32,442 bases of DNA from Deltaproteobacteria bacterium (GTDB lineage Bacteria > Myxococcota_A > UBA9160 > SZUA-336). The stretch lies in assembly GCA_016875225.1 (NCBI GenBank), contig VGRW01000040.1:1-32442 (forward strand), read 5' to 3'. The notes under the pieces are model-generated. The model saw nothing but the letters and a program-made list of their open reading frames with translations, had not been told where the DNA came from and did no database searches. The position numbers were made by a program, and so were the translations under genes. Shown here one piece after another: positions 25,320-32,442 of this stretch (its first letter is position 1; each line of letters starts with the position of its first letter).

Positions 25320-25870
25320 GCGCGTCAGCGGATCGCATCGCCGAGATCGCGAACATCTGCGCGGGCCATGCCTCGAGCGCGCTCGCGGACCTGCTCGACG
25401 CGACGCTGCTCTTCGAGCCTCCGACGGTCCACGCGCTGCCCGAGGGGCGACCGCTCGAGACGCTCTTCGCGCGCGAGGACCGGGTCGCCGCCGTGTTCGT
25501 CGAGCTCGAGGGCGTGCTGCGCGCGGATGCCGCGCTCCTGCTCTCGGCGAGCGCGGTCGAGGAGGTCCTGGCGCGCGTGGCCGGGAAGAGCGCCGACGAG
25601 ACCAGCGCGGGCTCGACGCTCACGGTGCTCGCAGAGGTGGGGAACATCGCGCTCTCCGCTGCGGCGAACGCGCTCGCGGTTCTGCTCGGCGAGCGCTCGC
25701 TTCCGTCGGTGCCGCGCGCGGCCTACGCGCGCGAGGGAACGCTCTCGATGCGCGAGCTCGGTCGCGGCGCGGATCGTGCACGCTCCGTCGTGGTCGTGGA
25801 GCTGGTCGAGCGTTCCGGGCCGCTGCGCCTGCACTTCGTGCTGGTGCCCAGGGACGAGGCGATCGACTAG
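25316..25870 (+). CDS. cheC: CheC-family CheY-P phosphatase
   Basis: This 184-residue protein has both copies of the CheC/CheX/FliY active-site pattern Glu-x-x-Asn: E10-N13 in AEIANICAGHASSAL and E107-N110 in LAEVGNIALSAAANAL. Such proteins remove phosphate from CheY-P and take the place of CheZ. The GTG at 25316 overlaps the cheA stop (GTGA), so the two are coupled. No cheD, cheR or cheB is visible in the window, so the methylation arm of adaptation is absent here or encoded elsewhere. The second half holds the usual mixed alpha/beta core and ends close to the larB promoter region. Confidence 0.87.
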   Translation: MSASADRIAEIANICAGHASSALADLLDATLLFEPPTVHALPEGRPLETLFAREDRVAAVFVELEGVLRADAALLLSASAVEEVLARVAGKSADETSAGSTLTVLAEVGNIALSAAANALAVLLGERSLPSVPRAAYAREGTLSMRELGRGADRARSVVVVELVERSGPLRLHFVLVPRDEAID

Positions 25871-25882
25871 ACTCGGCGCGGA

Positions 25883-26632
25883 ATGGACCGCGACCGATTG
25901 AACGCGCTACTGGACGGCTTCGCGCGCGGGGATCTCGAGCGCGACGAGCTGGTCGAGATGCTCGCGAGGCTGCCGTTCCAGGCGCTCGGCGATGCGCGCG
26001 TCGACACCCATCGCTCGCTCCGAAACGGCGTTCCCGAGGTGGTCCTGGGCGAAGGAAAGACGGTCGACCAGATCGCGCGGATCGTTCGGGTGCTGCGCGA
26101 TGCGGGCGGGGACGTGCTCGTGACGCGCGTCTCGGCCGAGCAGGCGCGCGCGCTGATTGCGGCGGTGCCCGGACTCGAGCATCTCGCCGCGGGGCGCCTG
26201 CTGGTGCTGCGGCAGACGCCGCTCGTTCCGCGCGGACGCGGCGTGATCGCGGTCGTCTCCGCGGGAACCTCCGACCTGCCCGTCGCCGAGGAGGCCGCGC
26301 TCGTCGCGGAGCACTTCGGCAACAAGGTCGAGCGCGTCTACGACTCCGGCGTATCGGGTCTGCACCGGCTGCTGGCCTCGCTCGAGACGCTGCGCGGCGC
26401 CTCGGTCGTGATCGCGGTCGCGGGAATGGAAGGGGCGCTCGCCTCGGTCGTCGGTGGGCTCGTCGCCGTGCCGGTGATCGCGGTGCCGACGAGCATCGGC
26501 TATGGTGCGTCCTTCGGCGGTGTCGCGGCGCTGCTCGCGATGCTGAACTCCTGCGCCGCGAACGTCACGGTGGTGAACATCGACAATGGCTTCGGAGCCG
26601 CGTACGTCGCGTCGCTCGTCAATCGCGCCTAG
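25883..26632 (+). CDS. larB: LarB, nickel-pincer cofactor biosynthesis carboxylase/hydrolase
   Basis: LarB (249 residues) carboxylates and hydrolyses nicotinic acid adenine dinucleotide in the first step of nickel-pincer nucleotide synthesis, the cofactor of lactate racemase and related enzymes. The C-terminal half is related to AIR carboxylase (PurE): VSAGTSDLPVAEEAALVAE, VIAVAGMEGALASVVGGL and PTSIGYGASFGGVAALLAML match the family. The N-terminus has DTHRSLRNGVPEVVLGEGKT, also conserved. The ATG at 25883 follows TAGACT (25868-25873), a candidate -10 box that includes the cheC stop. Its end overlaps larC by 47 bases. Confidence 0.94.
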   Translation: MDRDRLNALLDGFARGDLERDELVEMLARLPFQALGDARVDTHRSLRNGVPEVVLGEGKTVDQIARIVRVLRDAGGDVLVTRVSAEQARALIAAVPGLEHLAAGRLLVLRQTPLVPRGRGVIAVVSAGTSDLPVAEEAALVAEHFGNKVERVYDSGVSGLHRLLASLETLRGASVVIAVAGMEGALASVVGGLVAVPVIAVPTSIGYGASFGGVAALLAMLNSCAANVTVVNIDNGFGAAYVASLVNRA

Positions 26633-27821
26633 GCACGGCGCGCGCGCGGATCGCGCGCTCCACTTCGACTGCTTCTCCGGCGCCTCCGGAAACATGCTTC
26701 TCGGCGCCCTGCTCGAAATCGGCGCTCCGGTGTCCGCGGTGCGCGCGGCGCTCGCCGGGCTCGGGGTCGGGCCGATCCGGATGCGACTCTCGCACGTCGC
26801 GCGCGGGGCGATCCGTGCACGCCACGTCGGGTTCTCGACCCGCGAGCGCGGTCACGAAGGCCGGCCCTTCCGCGCGGTCCGGGCGATTCTGCGCAAGGCG
26901 CGAATCGAGCCGCGCGTGCGCGAGCGCAGCGTCGAGGTGTTCGAGCGACTCGCGCGCGCCGAGGGACGGATCCACGGCGTGCCGATCGAACGCGTGCACT
27001 TCCACGAGGTCGGCGCGATCGACGCGCTCGGAGACGTCGTCGGGGTCTGCGCGGCGGTCGAGTCGCTCGGGGTCGGGAGCGTCAGCTGCACTCCGCTTCC
27101 GCTCGGCCGCGGCGCGGTCGACACCGAGCACGGGCCGATCCCGCTCCCCGCGCCCGCGACGCTCGAGCTGCTGCGCGGCGTGCCCACCGTTCCGCTCGAC
27201 GTCCGCTGGGAGACGGTGACACCGACCGGTGCCGCGCTGCTCGCGACCCTCGTCGGCGAATTCGGCCCGATGCCCGCGCTTCGTCCGCTGGCGCAGGGCT
27301 TCGGCGCCGGAGAGGACCGCGCGGGGCCGCTGCCCAACGTGCTGCGTGCCGTGCTCGGAGAGCTCGAGCCGGAGCTGGGACGCGACCATGTCGCGCTTCT
27401 CGAGACCAACCTCGACGACATGAGCCCGGAGCACCTGCCCTTCCTGATGGAGCGGCTTCTCGACGACGGGGCGCTCGACGTCTCGCTCGTGCCGCAGCTG
27501 ATGAAGAAGGGCCGTCCGGGCCAGCTCCTGCGCGTGCTGGCGCGACCGCCCGACGCGGAGCGGCTCGCGCGCCGGGTGCTCTCGGATTCGACCGCGCTCG
27601 GCGTGCGCGTGCAGCTCGTGCCCCGGCTCGTGCGGGCTCGAAGCGCGCGCTCGGTGCAGACACCGTACGGGGTGATTCGCGTCAAGCTCGCCGGAGGCGC
27701 GAGGGAGGGGATCCGAGTGAAGCCGGAGTACGAGTCCTGCGCGCGCGCCGCGCGCCGGCACCGGGTTTCGATCGAGAGCGTCGCGCGTGCGGCGGATCTC
27801 GCGGCGCGGGGGCTGCCTTGA
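26586..27821 (+). CDS. larC: LarC, nickel-insertion protein of the nickel-pincer nucleotide pathway
   Basis: LarC (411 residues) inserts nickel into the pincer nucleotide in a CTP-dependent step. Family motifs are HFDCFSGASGNMLLGALLE near the start, VHFHEVGAIDALGDVVG, the glycine-rich PLPLGRG with HGPIPLPAPAT, ETNLDDMSPE and KKGRPGQLL in the C-terminal half. In Lactobacillus plantarum the protein is made from two frames by programmed frameshifting; here both halves lie in one uninterrupted frame. The ATG at 26586 lies inside larB (47-base overlap), and no later ATG, GTG or TTG precedes the conserved FDCFSGASG. Its stop overlaps the TTG of the hydrolase (TTGA). larE, the sulfur-transfer partner, is not in the window. 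Confidence 0.93.
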   Translation: MASEPRTSRRSSIAPRHGARADRALHFDCFSGASGNMLLGALLEIGAPVSAVRAALAGLGVGPIRMRLSHVARGAIRARHVGFSTRERGHEGRPFRAVRAILRKARIEPRVRERSVEVFERLARAEGRIHGVPIERVHFHEVGAIDALGDVVGVCAAVESLGVGSVSCTPLPLGRGAVDTEHGPIPLPAPATLELLRGVPTVPLDVRWETVTPTGAALLATLVGEFGPMPALRPLAQGFGAGEDRAGPLPNVLRAVLGELEPELGRDHVALLETNLDDMSPEHLPFLMERLLDDGALDVSLVPQLMKKGRPGQLLRVLARPPDAERLARRVLSDSTALGVRVQLVPRLVRARSARSVQTPYGVIRVKLAGGAREGIRVKPEYESCARAARRHRVSIESVARAADLAARGLP

Positions 27822-28579
27822 AGGCGGACGGAAGCGCGTTCCGGATCGGCGACGCGCGCGGAGGCGACGCGCCGGCCGTGCTCTGCGTCCACGGGCTCAC
27901 CGGTACGCCCTACGAGGTCCGCCCGCCCGCCGAAGCGCTGGCCGAATCGGGCTTCTTCTGCGAAGGACCGCTGCTTCCGGGGCACGGCACCCGGCACGAG
28001 GACCTGGCGGCGACCCCGCGCGGCGCCTGGGTCGAGGCGGTCGTCTCGGCTTTCGACGCGCTCGCCAGCCGACACGCGCGTGTGTACGTGCTGGGCCTGT
28101 CCCTCGGCGGTTTGCTTGCGCTCTCGCTCGCCGGACGCCGACCCGTCGCAGGCGCGGTGGTGCTCGCCGCGCCGCTCGATCTGGGGCCGCTGATCCGCAA
28201 TGCCGTGCCCTGGCTCTGGCCGCTCGTGCGCTCGCTTCCCAAGACGCCCGCGATCTTCGACGACGAGGCGCGAATGCGGCACCCCGGCTACGACCGGATG
28301 CCGATGCGCTCCGTGAACGAGCTGATCCGGCTCGCGCGCGAGGTCGAGCGCGCGCTTCCCGAGGTGCGCGCCCCGGTGCAGCTGATCTTCAGCCGGCGCG
28401 ATCCGACGGTCCCCGCGCGCAACGCGCAGGCGATTCTCGACGCGCTCGCGCCCGGCGACCGCGAGCTGCACTGGCTCGAGGATTCCGCTCACGTGCTGCC
28501 CGTGGACCGGGAGCGGGAGCTGGTCGCGCGCCGGGTCGTGGAGTTCCTGCTCCGGCTGGAGAAGAGCGCCGGCGGTTGA
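27818..28579 (+). CDS. Alpha/beta hydrolase, carboxylesterase-like
   Basis: This 253-residue serine hydrolase resembles small bacterial carboxylesterases and monoacylglycerol lipases. VHGLTGTPYEVRP gives the oxyanion-hole HG, GLSLGG the nucleophile Ser, RRDPTVP the Asp and SAHVLPVD the His of the triad. LLPGHGTRHEDLA after the first strand is typical of the Est30 type. No signal peptide is seen, so it is probably cytoplasmic. The TTG at 27818 overlaps the larC stop (TTGA), so it is translationally coupled with larC; no functional link with nickel-pincer synthesis is known to me. The substrate is unknown. Confidence 0.88.
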   Translation: MKADGSAFRIGDARGGDAPAVLCVHGLTGTPYEVRPPAEALAESGFFCEGPLLPGHGTRHEDLAATPRGAWVEAVVSAFDALASRHARVYVLGLSLGGLLALSLAGRRPVAGAVVLAAPLDLGPLIRNAVPWLWPLVRSLPKTPAIFDDEARMRHPGYDRMPMRSVNELIRLAREVERALPEVRAPVQLIFSRRDPTVPARNAQAILDALAPGDRELHWLEDSAHVLPVDRERELVARRVVEFLLRLEKSAGG

Positions 28580-28604
28580 CGGCAACGCCCGGGCTGGGAA
28601 TCCT
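28576..28604 (+). promoter_or_regulatory. Weak candidate promoter of the histone gene
   Basis: TTGACG (28576-28581) overlaps the hydrolase stop and is followed after 17 bases by AATCCT (28599-28604). The -10 box is poor. A GAACC/GGTTC stem lies further down at about 28612-28627. The gene could equally be read from the larBC transcript. Confidence 0.25.
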
Positions 28605-28643
28605 AGGACGCGAACCACGAACGGTTCCGGGGGCGAAGAGCTA

Positions 28644-28856
28644 ATGGCGGAGATTCCCGCGGCCGCGGTGAAGCGGCTGCTCACGAAGCATGGCAGTGAG
28701 CTGAGGACTTCGGGTACGGCCGTGGAGCTGGCGGTGGCCGCGGCCGAGGAATACGTCGCGCGCCTGGCTCAAGAGGCGAGCGCCTCGGCTCAGCGCGACA
28801 AGCGCAAGACGATCATGGACGACGACATCAAGAAGGCCCGGCAGGTCGTCGGCTAG
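28644..28856 (+). CDS. Bacterial histone-fold protein (archaeal HMf/NF-Y type)
   Basis: The 70 residues fit one archaeal histone fold end to end. Helix 1 is IPAAAVKRLLTKHG (4-17), the long helix 2 is TAVELAVAAAEEYVARLAQEASASAQ (25-50), and RKTIMDDDIKKARQVV (54-69) supplies loop 2 and helix 3. The RKTI...D61 pair corresponds to the conserved Arg-Asp clamp of archaeal histones (RKTIKAEDI in HMfB, recalled). The protein is short, like HMfB, with no tail. Related proteins are known in Bdellovibrio (Bd0055) and Leptospira. It probably dimerises and binds DNA; bending or wrapping is not predictable from sequence. The ATG at 28644 has GAAGAG five bases upstream. Its last 29 bases overlap the convergent REC-PilZ gene. 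Confidence 0.85.
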   Translation: MAEIPAAAVKRLLTKHGSELRTSGTAVELAVAAAEEYVARLAQEASASAQRDKRKTIMDDDIKKARQVVG

Positions 28857-30204
28857 CTCGCGAGCCCGGATCCCTCTCGCTTCGCAGCGCGAGCGCTTCG
28901 ATCACGCGGATCCAGCGCGGCTCGCCTCCGTCGAGAAAGCTGCGGAAGCGGATCCCGGCGAGCACGCTCGCGTATCCGGGCAGCGTCGCGCGCGACATCA
29001 CGTCGCCCTCGACCTCGATCGGCGCGAGCGGAGGCGGCAGCTCGATTCGGTAGCGCTCCACCGCGCCCGGCAGGATGTCCCGCCTCGTCCGCAGACAGAT
29101 TCCGCCCCGGGCGACGAGCTCGGTGAGCTCGTCCCAGTTCCCGACGCTCGAGTCGGTGCGCACCGCGAGGCGCGCCGGGAAGCGGCGGTAGCGGCGATGC
29201 GCGGCGTGATCGAAGAGGTCGAGGAGCGGCTTCTCGATCTCCTCCCAGCGCAGCGGCTTGGCGACGTACAGCGCCGCGCCCGCGTCGCGCGCGGCTGAAC
29301 GGTTGGTGTTGCTCTCGCGCTCGTCGACGAGCACGATCGGCAGCTGCTCCAGCCCCGGGAGCTCGCGAAATCGCATCGCCAGCTCGAAGCCGTCCTCGCG
29401 GCCGAGGCGGACGTCGATGAAGAGCAGCGGGTAGCTGGTCTCGCGGAACGCCGCGAGGCCGCGCTCCGGATCGCGCAGAAAGTCGAGCTCGATCGAGTGC
29501 TCGGAGAGATGGCTCTGCAGGCTGGCGAGCGCTTCGGGCGTGGCGGTCACGGCGAGCGCGCGGCGCGAGCGCTTGAGCGAGAGCGGCCGCGAGCTCTCGG
29601 GCGCCTGCGGCGCGACGATCAGGCCGCTGCGCGCTGCGCGCTCGCGCATCGCGGAGCCGATCGAGAGCGCGAGGTCGTTTGCGGTCTCCAGGCTCGGCAG
29701 CGGCCGATAGCGGCGCTCGCTCGGGTTGGTGAGCGAGCGCTCGGAGAGCTCTCCGCTGCTCGGCAGCAACAGCTCGCGCGGCGAGCGGACCTCGATCGAG
29801 CCGGCGGCCTCGTCGATCAGTCGCAGCCGAGCTCCACCGGCCGCGAGCTCGGTCGGGGCGTGCACGCGGTGGAGCCAGGCGAGCGCCTCTCGGAGGTCGC
29901 GAATCGACATCGCCCAGGCTTTGCGCAGGATGGCTTCGACGTCGCTGGCGGACTCACAGCGCGTGACGTCGAGCGCGGGCAGGTCGAAGAAGACCGCCGG
30001 ATCGAAGAGCTTCAGGCGGTTGTGACCCAGCGTGTAGAAGCGCACCCGCTCGATCACGAGCGGCCTGACGAGCGTCTCGAACGGGGTCGAGCCGAGCGAG
30101 AGCTCACCCTCGGCGGAGCTCGCCCCGCGGGCGCGCTCCACCCGGACGCCGAGCGCGCGCAGGCGCTGCGCCAGGAACTCCGCGTCACGCTCGGCGGACG
30201 ACAT
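28828..30204 (-). CDS. Atypical REC-PilZ protein with an unrecognised N-terminal region
   Basis: The protein has 458 residues. Residues 1-200 match no family I recognise; they are Leu/Arg/Glu-rich and probably helical. Residues about 215-331 form a receiver domain with phosphoacceptor D264 (LFIDVRLGREDG) and K316 (YVAKPL), but the acidic pair expected near the first strand is absent (VTATPEA), so phosphorylation may be altered. Residues about 337-445 look like a PilZ domain starting RRYRRFPARLAVR, a possible cyclic-di-GMP-binding arm. The ATG at 30204 has GAGGGCGAG just upstream. It lies 100 bases after groEL on the same strand behind a strong hairpin, and its 3' end overlaps the histone gene. 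Output and partner are unknown. Confidence 0.75.
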   Translation of the reverse strand: MSSAERDAEFLAQRLRALGVRVERARGASSAEGELSLGSTPFETLVRPLVIERVRFYTLGHNRLKLFDPAVFFDLPALDVTRCESASDVEAILRKAWAMSIRDLREALAWLHRVHAPTELAAGGARLRLIDEAAGSIEVRSPRELLLPSSGELSERSLTNPSERRYRPLPSLETANDLALSIGSAMRERAARSGLIVAPQAPESSRPLSLKRSRRALAVTATPEALASLQSHLSEHSIELDFLRDPERGLAAFRETSYPLLFIDVRLGREDGFELAMRFRELPGLEQLPIVLVDERESNTNRSAARDAGAALYVAKPLRWEEIEKPLLDLFDHAAHRRYRRFPARLAVRTDSSVGNWDELTELVARGGICLRTRRDILPGAVERYRIELPPPLAPIEVEGDVMSRATLPGYASVLAGIRFRSFLDGGEPRWIRVIEALALRSERDPGSRASRRPAGPS

Positions 30205-30216
30205 CTCGCCCTCGCT

Positions 30217-30249
30217 CCCCCGGAAGCTCCATCGGCGAGCTTCCGGGGG
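30217..30249 (-). terminator. Strong hairpin between groEL and the REC-PilZ gene
   Basis: CCCCCGGAAGCTC (30217-30229) and GAGCTTCCGGGGG (30237-30249) pair perfectly over 13 bp around a seven-base loop. On the minus strand this lies about 55 bases after the groEL stop and 12 bases before the next ATG. No T-run follows, so it may terminate partly, protect the groESL mRNA 3' end, or hinder ribosome loading on the next gene. Confidence 0.6.
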
Positions 30250-30304
30250 GGCTGAAGACGAGCGGATCAGGTCACGGGCGCTCGCCCGGGACCCGGGAGA
30301 CGGC

Positions 30305-32225
<1,921 letters not shown>

Positions 32226-32255
32226 GGTTGCGTTCTCCCTCGCGAGTTCGGTTGG

Positions 32256-32282
32256 TTGGCACTCTCGTAGACGGAGTGCCAG
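32256..32282 (-). promoter_or_regulatory. CIRCE operator (HrcA binding site)
   Basis: TTGGCACTC (32256-32264), nine bases, GAGTGCCAG (32274-32282): an inverted repeat with the exact spacing of CIRCE (consensus TTAGCACTC-N9-GAGTGCTAA). It covers the likely transcription start of groES-groEL, so bound HrcA would block initiation. Confidence 0.93.
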
Positions 32283-32291
32283 GCGCGGCCG

Positions 32292-32319
32292 ATGGTACGG
32301 CGGCCGGGTTCGAAGTCAA
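32292..32319 (-). promoter_or_regulatory. sigma70-type promoter of groES-groEL
   Basis: Reading the minus strand, TTGACT (-35, 32314-32319) and TACCAT (-10, 32292-32297) are 16 bases apart, and the predicted start falls at the edge of CIRCE. The -35 box overlaps the stop codon of the upstream gene. Confidence 0.72.
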
Positions 32320-32442
32320 CGCCTCGCGGGGGCGTTCTCGAGCTCGGCGAGGCGGGCGAGAGCGTTCTCCGGACGCGAGAACGGCCCGCGCGGAATCGCC
32401 TGCTCGAGCGCTTCGCGCGCTCTCGTTGCGTCGCCGAGCACC
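32316..32442 (-). CDS. C-terminus of a TPR-like protein (partial)
   Basis: The minus strand is open from the window edge to a TGA at 32316-32318. The 41 visible residues (ATRAREALEQAI, then ENALARLAELE) have the helix-pair pattern of a last tetratricopeptide repeat. The rest of the gene lies outside the window, so its role is unknown. It precedes groES on the same strand, and the groES -35 box overlaps its stop codon. Confidence 0.5.
   Translation of the reverse strand, partial: VLGDATRAREALEQAIPRGPFSRPENALARLAELENAPARR

Noticed and set aside
26586-27821. Programmed frameshift in larC as in Lactobacillus
   Set aside because: Both halves are in the same frame; no shift is needed.

Overview
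The window is about 32 kb of very GC-rich bacterial chromosome, densely coded, with many GTG and TTG starts and many stop/start overlaps (ATGA, GTGA, TTGA). The gene content (HrcA/CIRCE heat-shock set, HemW, CheC-type chemotaxis, a TPR/periplasmic-binding lipoprotein, REC-PilZ protein, an archaeal-type histone-fold protein) fits a GC-rich deltaproteobacterial lineage in the broad sense (Myxococcota, Desulfobacterota or Binatota-like). This placement is inference; no rRNA or phylogenetic marker was compared. No stretch longer than about 300 bases lacks a gene.

Region 1, 1-4911: the end of an integrative element. Six short, translationally chained genes run rightward: an excisionase-like HTH protein, a primase-helicase, a TubC-docking-like protein, a second HTH protein, a ribbon-helix-helix protein and a tyrosine integrase. 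The last 22 integrase codons lie inside a tRNA-Phe(GAA) gene on the other strand, so this tRNA 3' end is the probable attachment site. The other end of the element lies left of the window.

Region 2, 4912-11192: housekeeping genes in mixed orientation. They are a cyclophilin lipoprotein, gamma-glutamyltranspeptidase, a two-domain M16 peptidase lipoprotein and the heme chaperone HemW.

Region 3, 11193-20352: a proteostasis cluster hrcA-grpE-dnaK-dnaJ-lipoprotein-lon. It is completed by groES-groEL at the right end (30305-32225), which carries a clear CIRCE operator and a sigma70-type promoter. HrcA is thus encoded about 20 kb from a visible target.

Region 4, 20562-25870: thiL followed by a compact chemotaxis operon: a receptor with no periplasmic domain, cheW, cheY, cheA and cheC. 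cheA is split between two frames at a run of nine A residues, with a hairpin just downstream. This is either a functional slippage/frameshift site or a homopolymer error.

Region 5, 25883-30204: larB-larC (nickel-pincer nucleotide cofactor synthesis, larC intact in one frame) with a coupled alpha/beta hydrolase. Next comes a 70-residue protein that matches the archaeal histone fold over its whole length. It converges on an atypical REC-PilZ protein lying downstream of groEL.

The strongest leads are the bacterial histone, the A9 site in cheA, and the tRNA-Phe-integrated element with its TubC-like protein.
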